Made by a program: the position numbers and the translations under genes | Shown: in pieces, positions 11,440 to 23,790 of the stretch | How the letters are laid out: each line of letters starts with the position of its first letter | Numbering within the stretch: the stretch's first letter is position 1 | NCBI RefSeq assembly: GCF_021869535.1 | Contig: NW_026262581.1 | Location: forward strand, 73,747,955-73,811,954 | From: Mytilus californianus | Taxonomy: Eukaryota > Mollusca > Bivalvia > Mytilida > Mytilidae | DNA length: 64,000 bases | Reading direction: 5' to 3' | Notes under the pieces: generated by a model | Seen by the model: the letters and a program-made list of their open reading frames with translations, nothing else | Told to the model about the DNA's origin: nothing | Databases searched by the model: none

Positions 11440-11675
11440 GCAACTCGACGGGTGCCACATGTGGAGCCGGATCTGCTTACCCTTCCGGAGCACCTGGGAT
11501 CACCCCCAGTTTTTGGTGGGGTTCGTGTTGCTTAGTCTTTGGTTTTCTATGTTGTGTCATCTGTACTATTATTTGTCTGTTTGTCTTTTTATTTTTGGCC
11601 ATGGCGTTGTCGGTTTGTTTTCGATCTATGAGTTTGACTGTCCCTCTGGTATCTTTCGTCCCTCTTTTACACAAA
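11440..11675 (+). repeat. Retroelement tail repeat (opposite orientation)
   Basis: A near-complete copy of the tail family, reverse-complemented relative to 58140-58435, with cgacgggtgccacatgtgg at its start and ctttcgtccctcttttac at its end. The overlapping open frames on both strands are repeat sequence and should not be read as genes. Confidence 0.75.
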
Positions 11676-11937
11676 ATACTGATATAAAGTGCTTTTATTA
11701 AGACACAATATAAGAATATTTTTTGAACTTAAAATCTTGTGTACGCATGTGGAGCTTGATGCTAAAGGATAGTGTGCAATGTTAGTTCGAAGAATGTGAA
11801 TTAAACATCAGGCTGGTTATTCATTGACGACTCTCTTATGAATTTTCAGCCGGTGAAAAAGGGCAGTGTGAAATATTTTTAACAATGAACAAGGATGTAA
11901 ACAAGTACAGGTCACGAAAAAAGTTTCAATAATTAGC

Positions 11938-12640
11938 AAAATCTAAACCGTATGGGAAGGTATAACAAATGTGAATACGAAAAATAAAAAATAAATGAAA
12001 GGGGGAAACTGACGACTTGATTCAAGTAAAAATACGTTAAATGAAAAACAATAGTGCCATACGACAACCAACACAATAAAGTGAACAACAGGCTTCAGTG
12101 GAACTCTGTGCCTTGCTTGCGATTACTTCTGTCAGTGCAAAAGTGTAATGTTGAAAGTAAAAAAACTCAATCAAGTTATCTGTAAAATACATAAAAACAA
12201 AACAGTTCAATTTTTTTCAGATACTGTTTCTTGTTTATAAAATAGCTAATACCCGGGTTCATAACATTCCATAAGGGTTTGACAAGATTGTTGATGTCTT
12301 TAACATTTACACTCAGCTTTTTCTCAACGGTTACAAATCTCGTTGTCGAAGTCAACATTATTTTGAATCAGTATCCCACAACTTCAACAATAAAGTACAG
12401 TACTCTTTGATGTTGATATAACAGTGTCCTAAAACTATAACAATGTCATTTTACAAATAACATTGTTTCAAGCATCATCGTACGTCAAATTTTATCCGAT
12501 GGAACAGTTGATTGGATGCTAGGGACAGTTGGTCACGCCTTCAAAAAATGATGAATGATCATGCAGCGGCAAGTCGATGTACTAAAAGCCTATTTTGTTG
12601 TTTCTTCGAAAAACTAAATTTCAAATGATTTAGTAAAGAG
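11938..12640 (+). repeat. Block duplicated at 36058-36760
   Basis: From aaatctaaaccgtatgggaa to cgaaaaactaaatttcaaat the two blocks match over about 700 bp in the same orientation. In the second copy the sequence then jumps across a G tract to material equivalent to 14308-14442. Confidence 0.8.
12286..12545 (+). repeat. Inverted repeat arm, left
   Basis: The reverse complement of this arm (gcgtgacc ... tttgacgt ... gacattgt ... aaccgttgagaa) resembles 15100-15325 with moderate divergence. The arms are about 2.5 kb apart. Confidence 0.5.
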
Positions 12641-13209
12641 TCAGTACACTGTGTGTGTAAATGAAACCGTGAGATATTGGGCAACGTTATTTCACGTCAG
12701 ACAAACTGCTTCGTGCATATACTTCATATTTGTTTTAGTATTTTCAAAAGGGAGCAGAATTGTAACCGATAAATAAAAGGGGACAGTAAAAATTGATAAA
12801 ATATTTTCATTACATTATGCGATCTCGGATGCAATCTCCCTTTCTCTATATATGATAAATATATTTAGGATATATGTAAATGAAGCAGTAGACCAGCAAT
12901 ACAAATACACCTGATACTACTAGTTAATAAATTAAACCATTTTTATTTTAAATGTAATCAAAGTTTCCGTGAAAACATGATAAATGAAAAACAAAATTAA
13001 TGGTTCAGTCTTAAATTTTCCATTGTTGAACAACGATTAGAAAAATGACCGCACGTTCAAAATAGCTTGCGCAGGGGAACAAAAACTGTCAAAATGCTGT
13101 TTTTTCTTCTTCTTGAAAATCTTGTTTTTCCTTCTCTCGAGTTGAAAGTAAAAAAAAATATGTTATGCCCAGATTTATGAAATCTTTTTCGTTCTATGGA
13201 CGACAGAAA

Positions 13210-13475
13210 AAGTGAGACGAAAGATTCCAGAGGGACATTCAAACACATGTGTCGAAACCATGGCTAAAAAAGAAAAGACCAATAGACAAACAATAGTACA
13301 CAAAACACAACATATAAAACTAAAGACTTTTTTAAGCAACACGAACCCCACCAATAAGTGATCTCAGGTGCTCCGGAAGGGTAGCAGATCCTGCTCTACA
13401 TGTGGCACCCGTCGTGTTGCTCATGCTATTACAAACACGGTTATAAGTCTAATTCGGTAAGTCACACCCGGGAAA
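13210..13475 (-). repeat. Retroelement tail repeat
   Basis: Contains gacgaaagattccagaggga, accatggctaaaaaagaaa, cacgaaccccaccaa and ctacatgtggcacccgtcgt. Same family and orientation as 58140-58435. No reverse transcriptase sequence adjoins this copy. Confidence 0.75.
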
Positions 13476-13479
13476 AAGT

Positions 13480-16280
13480 TCGAGCAAGCACAACTTTGGT
13501 TTTTTCTTCTGAGGACAATTTTGATTGGAACGAATGACTTCATTTAAGAGTAAAACAACCTAACCAAAATACGGACCCCGTGTCCGTTCTCCTTAGAATC
13601 GAAAAAAAATATTTGTGTTTAACTGGCTAAATTCACCAACAATATATGGTCCAAACTGCTTCTATAGTACATGAGTTATTCGATATAAAACCAAGCGAAC
13701 AAAATTTCATTTAAATGTATCTTATTCTTCAAATCTGAAAAAATATCGACTGGAAAAGAAAGAACATGATGTATTGATCCACGGCACAAAATCTCTACAG
13801 CAAAAGCAAAGGAACAGTATCTTATTGTTGTTCTTCAGCTAAAAGACATATTGAGGCCTGCTAAATTTGTGCTTCCAACTTTTTTCAATTTATTCTCAAA
13901 ATGATAAACCCTTTTAAATTCAATTTTACTTCGCTTTTCGAATTACAAGTATTACCTCAATTATATGCTGTATAACATTATTTTCAATCTTAAGTAAACC
14001 ACAGCTTTAAGATATAAATCCGAATTCAGATAAATATTAAGCCTTATAACAAACGAAATGTTAGCATCATGCAATTCAGTTTTGATGTTATTTTCTTCGG
14101 TTTTCGATTATTCTAAAGGTCATGTATAAATATATATGTTTATTGAATATTGTGCAGTGTTTAAGTGACCAACAGGGAATGCTTCTTGTTGAAATTCACA
14201 AATGATGGCCAAAATATATCATGGATTAATTACCATATTTTATTCTTCTTCTCGGGTTGGTGTACCATGTAATAATGTATTATAGTTTTACCAAATAAGT
14301 ATTCGGGTTAAGAAATTTCTAAATTGATAAGTTTACATTGCATTTTAAAAGTCCATTAAAAGTGTATTATATGATTAGAAATCATCGCACATAGTAGGAA
14401 GTTATCGCCACTTTTCGTTCTTGTCATGAGCAGATATTTATGGGGTTTGAATTGTTTACCTCAGAAAATCAATTAACAGACAATAAAAACATATTTAATC
14501 TCAACCCGAGAACGAATGGCTCATTTTATTCTAGCAATCTTTATCTTTTGCAAAATGTTGTACTTTTAATGGTATTTATAACCGCAGAGTAAAATTTGAA
14601 ATATTGAGATAAACATTGTATATCATTCATCTTCAAAACGATATTTCAAAAGATAATTGGGAAATATCAGGAAATAATGATATAGATTAAAAAAAAAAAA
14701 AAACAAAAAAAAACAAAAAACAAGCACATCTTTGAGAGAAATTGAACATTCTATGGATTGACAGTCAAATTGACCTCTAAAATGGTATCTATGATGAGTG
14801 TATTCATTACTCACAAAACATGTAAATCATTGAAACATCTCAAAATGTCCGAAAAGAGTACGTTTTTAAACGCACACTAAGCATACTTTTTATTATTTTA
14901 ACCAGATTAACATTTTACCAACAGTCAGTGGACCTTTTTTAATGTTATTATTCCGTGGCTTCTTTACATGTTCAATGCATAAACAGATTGAATTAATATT
15001 TAGAACTTATTTCATGTTTGTTTTGTTTAGAATTTACAGTTACTTGTGTGTAAAATAATTTTAATGAAAGCTTAATGAAGGTCGTTGATAGGACGCCAAT
15101 GCACGAGGGCGTGACAATGTCACTAATATCCGCTTTTCTATTGTTCAAAGTTTGACGTGCGGTAATATTTGAACAGTGTACATTACATTGTCATAGTTTT
15201 ATGATATTGTTTTAGAACATCAAAAGGTAATATACTGTATTATAGTGACTGTGTTACCTGATTCAAAATTACATTGACTTAGAAAAAGTGCTTTGCAACC
15301 GTTGAGAATAAGCTGAGTATAATACTGGTATGTAATTGAACAAAAAAAAAAAAACTGCAATAAGTCAATTCATTAGTAAAAACGGTAAAATGAATAAAAT
15401 ATAGTTTTAACATTTTCCTTCAAATGTTATCCCATAATCATGAAAAATCGTCTATCCAAGTTTAATTAACAAATTATATGGAAATTTGACAGAGTTAAAG
15501 ACACATCTAAAATTTTATCTACATATAAACAGAAAACAAATCTGAAAAAAACTGTAAACTAAAATATAAGGCAAAAGCGGCGATTTTTCGTTTCCTATAA
15601 ATTTCCTTTTTTGATCAAACTGAAAAAAACTTACAAATCCATGGCAATAACTGAATATAATGGAATGTGAACCGAAATGATATACGATTTGTTCTTGTTT
15701 AATACATTTACCTTGAGACTATTTTAACAGAGTAACCTCACATAAACTCAATGTACCAATAATAACGATAGAATAAAAAGGCGACTTTGAAGGAGTAGTC
15801 TTTCGAGTGGAAATCTAGGACATAAATTCGAAAAGGGGAAACAAAACAACTTAAACATAGTGTTTCTGTCCCGTCATATAAATTTAATTTTTTCAATGAA
15901 TTCGATAGTCCTGTTTCAACGTTTTTTTAACATAGTAAATAAATGTAATTTTTAACAACTTCTTTTTATTTTGACTGACGTCCGACTTGTGATCTTATTG
16001 CTAGAAAAAAAATATCTTTTTTTTTTAAATTAGAGAAAATGCATGTAATATCAACTGTAAGACTGCAAAAACCCTAAAGTAGTCCACATTTGTTGAACGT
16101 TAAAGACTTGATAAATGTATCATAATATGCTATATATTATAGGAATTATGTGGGAATAATTTAATTTTGGATGTAACACGTCTTCTGATTGGCTGAAAGT
16201 GTTTTGTCTATCAGCTCATAGACATAATTTTGTCATGTGACCGCGACGTCATCAACGTTTTTATCATGATTTACTCCTTT
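13480..16280. other. Intronic sequence of the LRR gene, no exon seen
   Basis: Part of the 7.4-kb intron between 11136 and 18581. It holds the inverted-repeat arm at 15100-15325 and an A-rich tract at 14690-14721. No LRR unit or other coding sequence found. Confidence 0.5.
15100..15325 (-). repeat. Inverted repeat arm, right
   Basis: Diverged inverted partner of 12286-12545, sharing gggcgtgacaatgtca, aagtttgacgtgcg, cattgtcatagttttatga and caaccgttgagaataagctg. May mark the ends of an old transposon of about 3 kb. Confidence 0.5.
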
Positions 16281-16286
16281 TTAGAA

Positions 16287-16459
16287 TTAAATTATAAGAA
16301 ATGACATTAATATTTTTTCCGTCTATTCGAAATAACATAAAAAATGTGGTGCACACTTTTAAATAACCCGCTACGCGCGTTATTCAGTGTGCACCATATT
16401 TTTTATGTTATTTCTTCATAGACAGAAAAACTATTACAGTCATTCCTTAAATAATTTAA
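16287..16459. mobile_element. Foldback / MITE-like hairpin
   Basis: Two arms of about 70 bp (16287-16357 and 16389-16459) are inverted repeats, including aaataacataaaaaatgtgg and its complement, then gtgcacac / gtgtgcac. They enclose a 30-bp GC-richer loop (aacccgctacgcgcgttatt). No coding content. Confidence 0.75.
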
Positions 16460-17171
16460 ACGTAAAACAAGGCGGACAAAGTAACTCAGAAACATCAAAA
16501 ACCACTTATTTTACCTAATGGGCATCATGCACCACGTAGTCAGTGTAAACTGCTTTTTTCAATATTATTCTAAAGTTGTCAGGAGAACTTTTAAGAATAG
16601 TTCTTCTTACCGAATATCTTTTTTCATATGATATTATTTCTGTCATTTCATTTCTTACAACCTTTTTACATTTTCTTATCATACATTTCCCCCCGGTTAT
16701 CAACCCTAGATCTCACGATTTTCTTTCGAATTAGTTTTATATGTGTTCGGGTTTTTTAAATTTTATTTTGCAGAGTGTATCTAAGAATGCTTTTATTTCT
16801 GTATTGAATACAAAATATAATTCCATTGGCTGTGTTTGAATATTCTATGCTCTTTTTAATATAATTTATAACAAGAGCATTCCACACAGTCCATATATGA
16901 CTTTGCCTTTTAGATGTCCTTCACACCTGCATTATTACAAGGTCAGGCTGCGAATCCATTGTCCACTTTGCAGACATAAAACAGTTGGGATCAGATCTAA
17001 CATATCTTCAGAATTGTCAGAATGATCTGTAACAGTACAGTAATGTTTCTAGAACAGATCTACTCTTGACGGTCCTAGAACAGATCTACCCTTCACGGTT
17101 CAAGACTGTACCTTACAAGTCAATCTATGTTTTCTGTTCATATGGTCATCAAACGTGCAACATTTGCAAAT

Positions 17172-17235
17172 AAACAGTGATAACAGAACCCCATCTGTAG
17201 AAAATGGATACATGGATGGATTATTTGCACTTTAC
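17172..17235 (+). pseudogene. Degenerate LRR type A exon
   Basis: The 3' half matches type A (tctgtagaaaatgg, then atggatggatta). The 5' acceptor region is replaced by unrelated sequence and the donor is gone. It appears to be a decayed copy stranded in the long intron between 11136 and 18581. Confidence 0.7.
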
Positions 17236-18041
17236 ATAACGCAAAACCAACAACAAAAACTAATGTTTTGATCCAGATTTTCACTTCTGCTATCTTTGTT
17301 TTCGCGACATTGTCTATTTTGTCATTTAAGGAATATTTGAAAGATATTAAATATTTAGAAACTCATACTCGTGTATCGTGTGTAAGATTAGTTTGAAATT
17401 GAGGTCTATTACAAATTATAATGCTGTTCGTACATGTTAATTACTTATTACTCTTTGATTGATATCAAAGTGTGAAACATAGATCGCTTGATTGATTACC
17501 AACATTACAAACGTTGCATGCATTACTTTCCAATCATCAATATAACAAATATAACATCTATAAAAAGAACTATTCCTTTTTTTGTATAAGTTTTCAAAAC
17601 CGTTATTTTTTTCTTACAAAATGTATTACCAATATCAAGGATAGGTAATTGTAGCATGTGGATGATATTCTATGTTTTTTGTCAATATTTTTTTTTATAC
17701 CTTTTGACCGGGCTAGACATTTTAGTCTCGTTAACTCTTCTCTGTTCGGTAAGAACAATTAAAGGAACTAATGGGCCTATCAAATGCTGTTTAGTTGACA
17801 GACAGGAATATGACTTAAAGACAAAAAAGGATAAAAAGATATTAATGATTGAGCGGAACCCTGTATCTAGCCCGTGATTGCTACATTCTATGTAAAAGTG
17901 GTATGTTGAATGTCAAAAAACTAAATCCATCAGTACAAAAACGACAAAAAGCATATGTTGACGATGATTATTTTCTTCATTCATATTTCTACAGGAGCTA
18001 TGGTAGGGTTTCCTGATTCTACTCTTGAAGCATCCGCTGCG

Positions 18042-18335
18042 GGTCTTTATGCCCCACCTACGATAGAAGAGGGCATTATGTTTTCCGGTCTGTGCGTTCG
18101 TTCGTTCGTCCATCCGTCCGTTCGTTTGTCCGTCTGTCCCGCTTAAGGTTAAAGTTTTTGGTCAAAGGTCGTTTTTTAAGAAGTTGAAGTCTAATCAACT
18201 TGAAACTTAGTACACATGTTCCCTATGATTATCTTTCTAATTTTAATGTCAAATTAGAGTTTTGACCCCAATTTCACGGTCCACTGAACATAGAAAATGA
18301 GAGTGCGAGTAGGGCATTCGTGTACTATGGACACA
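18042..18335 (+). repeat. Dispersed repeat inserted in LRR intron
   Basis: Runs from gtctttatgccccaccta to gtactatggacaca. The flanking sequence (catccgctgcg / ttcttg...) is continuous in sister introns such as 28717-28735, so the insertion limits are defined to a few bases. It contains a gttcgttcgtccatccgtc-type simple stretch at 18096-18140. Confidence 0.7.
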
Positions 18336-18580
18336 TTCTTGTTTTTAAAAAGAAAATCCTGTAACAATCGCATTCGTTCATTCATCAATGGACGAAATGT
18401 GATCAAGACATATGGACCTATTCGTTGTGATTTATGTAACAGATATCTCAAAAAGTCAACCATATCATACTTACGTCCATACAACCTTTCAAAAGATAAC
18501 GTTATCTTACCGTGAATAATTCGTTTAAAAGCCATTGTTAGGTAAATTAATTATTACTCAGTTCACAAATTCTTTTGTAG

Positions 18581-18652
18581 AAATCTCAGAGGAAACAGGA
18601 TCACTTCTATAGAAAATGGATCTTTGGATGGATTATCATCCCTACAACGGTT
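18581..18652 (+). CDS. LRR exon, type A
   Basis: This 72-nt exon has acceptor cttttgtag and donor gtaagt, phase 2. It encodes NLRGNRITSIENG and SLDGLSSLQR. The downstream intron lacks the GCATG motif found after most A exons. The upstream intron carries a 294-bp dispersed repeat at 18042-18335. Confidence 0.88.
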
Positions 18653-18659
18653 GTAAGTA

Positions 18660-19940
18660 TCGACTATTATTTTTTTTCTACCTCTACAATATGTCTGTGG
18701 TGAACGGAAAAAGTCAAAGAAAAATTATATGTAGTTAATATCAACTGGATGGACAAGTGTTTCACGGTATTTCAACATATTTTAATGATATTCAATGAAA
18801 TTGAAAGAATGAAATCGAAATAATGCATTTGCAAATTATAGTTTGCTTGGTATAAATCAGGTGGTTTACGAATCTTATGTATTTTATAGAAATTGTAATA
18901 AAACCATTCGTTTTCTCTGAACGAACTAATTAAGTTAAAATACAGGGATGTGGTATTTCAATGTTTTTGTTTATTGCATTTGAATACATTTTCCATGATT
19001 ACAAACAAAATGTTTTGCAAGTGAATTTCAGGTTTTTAAAAGAATTCATTAGAAGGTTATTAACTAATTAACCGGCTTCAATTTATTATTAACATTTCCT
19101 GTCAAGCGTTTATTGTCTGAACAGTTATAACACTTAAACACTTTTTTCTGAAGTACATTTTTTTTTTTCACATTTACGTCATTTATTTAACAACGAAAGT
19201 TCCATATAATTTAAATAAGAGAGAAAGAAAAGAAATATTATTAAAAATTGTAAAAAACATTTTTTCCTATCAGATTTGTTACTTTGTTCCTATGTATTTT
19301 TTTTTGTGACTTCTTTTCCTTTCAAATTTGTGACTTTTTTCCTGTGACCTTTTTTCCAGTGACTCTTTTTACCCGTTTACCGACTGATATAGCTGTGTCT
19401 AATTGCAAAAGACTAGAGGGGACCGCTTAGATGACAGTGTCAGTTCCTGATCTTCCAATGTCTATAATATTTCAGTTACAGTTAGGCTGGGCAAGAGTTG
19501 AGTTACAGTTTGGCTAGGCATAAATTCTAATACTATTAAAAGGATGTCCTTGTAGTTTTCTACTATTAATGTGTTCGGTGGCCGTAAAGTGTCCCTTTAC
19601 TATAACAAAAGAAACGAAAATTTTACAACAAGGGAACATGCATATTGGATAGACCTCGCTGTTCTTTCAGATGTCATAAAATTCATCTTGATGTCATTCA
19701 TATCTATATGTTTGTTAACTCTACGCATAATTTTATGAAAATAGAATGACCAGGAAGCTCTAGGCAATGCCCTGGGCCCCTTTACCTGATTTTAATTGAA
19801 AAGTGACACTTTAAGCCCTCCCTACATATCGAAGATGACATTTTCTGGAAAATCCATTTGATAGGATTTTTATATATGTATAGTCTTAAAGATTATAAAA
19901 TTTCATAGAAATTGAAGGACTAGGGGGTCTCACTGTCATT
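18660..19940. other. LRR intron, no exon seen
   Basis: AT-rich. 19540-19990 has dispersed-repeat character (related to the sequence near 37000-37160). No LRR unit. Confidence 0.45.
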
Positions 19941-20968
19941 TCAGTGGTCAAAAGAGCTTCATTGGTCAGCACGGTCATGTGAAATAGATAACTTTTCTTA
20001 AATTATCAGAGTGCTGTTGTAAATCTATACTACTAAAAGAACGATGTCCAATGTTTTAGCCAGCATGACGTAAAAACGACGAATCATAGAATTCAACTGT
20101 ATATATAACTAATATAAGACAATGGTGTTGTTTAAAAATTACACCATTCCAGGCCGATTGTTTTCCACATAATTGATATAAACAATAATTAACAAGTTCC
20201 GGGTCGAATCAGATACCGATACCGATACCAATAGTATATGCCACATGTAGTTTCCAGTGGTTATCTGTAACCTATTGTAAATCCCTCCTCTATCATGAGA
20301 ACCTGGAATTCTTCTAATAGTTGTTTTATACCTTTGTTTCACTATGTTACACTATGTAACACTATCTAACAAGTCTGTTTTCTTCCACCTCAATACCACT
20401 ATTAATTTTGGTTAAAAAAATCAATTTTAGTTTATAGTAAGTTTGTTGTAATAAGAAAACCAGGACCGGTTCAAACAGAAAGATTTTGAAAGCAGAGAAA
20501 ACTGTGCACCTTATAATCAGCATGACTTTATCAGATGACAATACAAATACTAAAAATCCAGGCTAAAAACAAGGCATAGGTACTTTAATTCAGTCACGGA
20601 CACGCGATGTCGCGAGTGTTCTAGTGATAATATATAATTATCTTAGCTATAAACAACGTCTTTGTTTTTACAAATATGTTCTGACAATAGTATAATATTA
20701 ATTTTTTTTTAAATGATATGATTTTAAGCGTAAGCTCTTTAATCCTAACTAGCATGTAAACGACAGGATGGTATTTAGATTATTTTCAAAGCAACTTTAT
20801 ACCAAGATTTGAAGGCTTCTTCCTGTAAGCGTTTGGTGTTATCAATGACTGTGTGCACATTCTTTTTGGTGAGGTACGTGTCACTAAATCTTTAGTGTAC
20901 AATCAAAAAGAAACAAGTCAAACAGTTTAATTGTAGATTTTTTTATTTTATTATATATCATATTACAG

Positions 20969-21040
20969 AGGCTTGTCAACCAATAATATTACTTCTATAG
21001 AGGATAGTACTTTCATCGGACTGACAAATGTAACGTTTTT
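20969..21040 (+). pseudogene. LRR type B exon with lost donor
   Basis: Acceptor attacag and a 72-nt open LRR (GLSTNNITSIEDSTFIGL then TNVTF) are intact. The donor, gtaagt in sister copies, has lost its GT: the sequence runs from TTTTT straight into aagtat. The next GT would give 74 nt and break the frame. Its duplicate at 53984 keeps a good donor. Confidence 0.78.
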
Positions 21041-21636
21041 AAGTATAGATATAGATTTCATAACGAGAGAATTTGATATCGCTTGATAACAACTCGAGCT
21101 TTTGAATTAAAATGACATTTAAGTCTGATTATTGCAGAATAATGAATAATATAGAAATAAGAAGATGTGGTATGATTGCCAATGAGACAACTCGCCGCTT
21201 TCTGACAGTTTACTAGTGCATTCTATAAATACAATAAATCGGTATGAAATGAACGTTTTCTATAAAGAAAAGTTTCCGGACATTTCATTTTTTAATAGTT
21301 CATGAAAATTTGAATTTATTTACCAAATTGCATACTTGAATTGGTAGTACAATACTACATCTTTAGTTTGATAGGTGATTCCTAGGTTTTATATATATAT
21401 ATAATATATATATATTAAAGACTTTATTTATTTGTTTTATGTAACAGCACTGCAATAACTTCTTCGCAGAAATCTTCAAATAGGCAGAAACATTCTGCAT
21501 TCTTCAAAAGGACGGGCATCAACTTTTTTAAATATACAAAATTAAGTATACATCGACCCATCTCTCTTATAATGTTTGTACCATCTAAAAGAAACAAGTC
21601 GAACAGTTTAATTGTAGATTTTTTATTTTATTACAG

Positions 21637-21660
21637 AGACTTGTCAACCAATAATATTAG
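21637..21660 (+). pseudogene. Truncated LRR type B exon
   Basis: The acceptor ttacag and the first 24 nt of a B exon (RDLSTNNIS region) are present. Similarity then stops abruptly at about 21660 and unrelated sequence follows, where a duplicated block shared with 41.27-43.73 kb begins. No donor remains. Confidence 0.75.
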
Positions 21661-22432
21661 TGCAGTCTATAGATTGCTTAAAACTAAAGTTTCACAAAAA
21701 TGTTTATTAAAGTCCAAATTGAATCTATGACACACTGTCAATTTGAATAAAATAAGAATAGTAAATATAAAATAAAATTGATCATATTGCAATTTGAACA
21801 GAAGAACAAAAGGTGAAAAAAACAAGCGAATGCAATGAACTAAATGAAATGCAAGGAAAACACATAAATGAGGCTTTCATATCATAGTGTGAACCTCTAA
21901 CATTTCGATAAATATTACTGTTCCAGTGCAAAAAACAGTACTATTTTCCTCATTAGTTAAAACATCAAACACAAAAAGCAAATATTTACATCGAAACGCT
22001 GCGGAAAATCCGCAATAAAACTCATAAGCATTTTTATTTGATATCGCGTTATATCAATTCAAGCTATTTAATTTCAATATTATAACAAACAATCATGGAG
22101 AGGTAATAATGAATTTTCATGGAGGTTAAATAACGAATTAATATATCTTTGTTCTGGTGAAATAATTTCGATTTTGCAATCTATAGAACGGATTCCCACT
22201 GTATCAAACAAACTGACTTATTGTTTTCTATTCATGTGCATCTGAAACATGCAACATTTGCAAGTATAAGTTAAGCAACAATAACACAATTATCATTTTG
22301 TTTAATCAAGAATTATTCTGCTGCCTTTACATCAAGCTTTTTGCTTTTTATATATTCAATATACAGTTCATATGAAATATAATGTTGTAGCTAGGTTATT
22401 ACTTTTTACTCAGTTTGCAATTTTATTTGTAG

Positions 22433-22488
22433 ATATCTGAGTGACAAACAGGATCATTTATTTAGAGAATGGATCTTTGGATGACTTA
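22433..22488 (+). pseudogene. LRR type A exon interrupted by a dispersed repeat
   Basis: The acceptor tttgtag and most of a type A unit are present, but one extra base after AGTGA shifts the frame and the 3' end is cut at about 22488. A roughly 300-bp dispersed repeat is inserted there. The old donor flank (ttgagtaccg) resumes near 22796. The same lesion is seen at 42422. Confidence 0.78.
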
Positions 22489-22795
22489 CCCTTTTTGTTT
22501 TGACATTTTTACCTATTATGTCAGTTTGTTTTGTTCACACATTGTTGTCAATATAATGAAATTTTATGCGACTGTCATACAAGTAAGAGGTTTGGCTACC
22601 TATAAAACCAGGTTTAATCCACCATTTTCTACATAAAGAAATGCCTGTACCAAGTCAGGAATATGACAGTTGTTTCCATTCGTTTGATGTGTTTCAGTTT
22701 TTGATTTTGCCATTTGATGAGGGACTTTCCGTTTTGAATTTTCCTTGGAGTTCGGTATTTTTGTTATTTTACTTTTTATCATTCTTAAAAACACT
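22489..22795 (+). repeat. Dispersed repeat disrupting LRR exon 22433
   Basis: Contains gcgactgtcatacaagtaag, caccattttctaca, gcctgtaccaagtcaggaat and gggactttccgttttgaatt. The same family lies at 42482-42780 at the identical insertion point and at 5560-5850 in reverse. Confidence 0.7.
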
Positions 22796-23715
22796 TTGAG
22801 TACCGCACATTTATTTTATGTATGAGATCATTTTGGCCATTTCATTTTTCAAAACCTATATTTATATTCTTATCATGCATGCACTATATTCCACAATTAC
22901 ATTGTAACAACAAACAACCATTTGTTTCATCGAGATTATTTATTCTTGTGGCGGGGTTAGACCCGTAAAGTCTTCTTAGTGCACTCCCCTTTCCGTTAAG
23001 AACAATTTAAAGTTACTATTTGGCAAATTGAATAATGTTCAGTTGACAGACCGAAATATGACTTAATGACAAAAAAAATACAACAAAATCATAGTGTTAT
23101 ATCTAATTGTCAAAAAAACTAAATCAAGTTATCAGTAAAATATGAAAAAATAGTTATTGATGTTGATTCTTTTCTGCATTAATATTTCTACTGAAGCTTA
23201 GGCAGGATAGGTATTTCCTGTTTCAGAAGAAGCACCCATTGCGTTCTTACTTGAAAAAAAGAAAAGGGGGATATAATTTCATTAGATCATATCATAAATG
23301 ACAAAAAGATGACGAATTGTGGTCAAAGCCATATGGATCTATCCGTTGTGATCTATTAAACAGATATCTTAAAAAGTCAACCGCATGATGATTACGTTCA
23401 TAAAATATTTTGAAAAGATAACGTTACCTTACTATAAAGAATCCATTGTAAAGTATCTTCTACGTATGCAGCTACTCTCTATCAAGAACATCCTCATATG
23501 TTTATATGCAACCTGTAAAATATCGTTTCTACTAGGCAATATACAATCCATATATAGGTCCTGCCAGAATGCTGTTAAATTCAAAAGAGAAGTTCACAAT
23601 TTTTATTTTATTAGAATTTTTAAACATCTTAACTCACGTTTCATTCTTTATACAGTTCATATTAGGTTGCACCTTGGTACATTACTTATTACCCAGTTAG
23701 CAAGCTCATATGTAT

Positions 23716-23787
23716 AGATCTCAGTCAAAATAGGATCACTCAAGTAGAAAATGGATCTCTGGATGGATTAACATCCTCAAAAAGATT
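23716..23787 (+). pseudogene. LRR type A exon with both splice sites mutated
   Basis: The 72-nt frame is fully open (DLSQNRITQVENG then SLDGLTSSKR). The acceptor AG is changed to AT (tgtat) and the donor GT to AT (ataagt). The GCATG at +82 is still present. It is coding-competent but probably not spliced in. Confidence 0.75.
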
Positions 23788-23790
23788 ATA

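Larger units (their letters stand above)
19940..21660 (+). repeat. Segmental duplication A1 (partner 52950-54640)
   Basis: Matches 52950-54640 in the same orientation over most of its length, for example gccagcatgacgtaaaa, acaccattccaggcc, tcagtcacggac and the B exon with its introns. The B exon here (20969) has lost its donor; the partner (53984) is intact. Confidence 0.8.
21661..23790 (+). repeat. Segmental duplication B1 (partner 41275-43735)
   Basis: Shares with 41275-43735 the sequence around caaaaatgtttatt, cgctgcggaaaatccgcaat, the frameshifted A exon, its repeat insertion, and the next A exon. The partner copy additionally contains the retroelement tail and RT end at 41515-41895. Confidence 0.8.

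Noticed and set aside
11304-11701. Overlapping open frames on both strands as small membrane proteins
   Set aside because: They lie in the dispersed retroelement tail repeat, which stays open by chance and recurs at several places.
18096-18140. Simple ttcgttcgtccatccgtc stretch as a regulatory site
   Set aside because: It is part of a dispersed repeat and a common low-complexity segment of that family.
23385-23717. 110-codon and similar frames (43506, 43874, 48039, 61289) as small proteins
   Set aside because: They are chance frames in duplicated LRR introns, and read into the acceptor region of the next A exon; their repetition reflects duplication of the intron.
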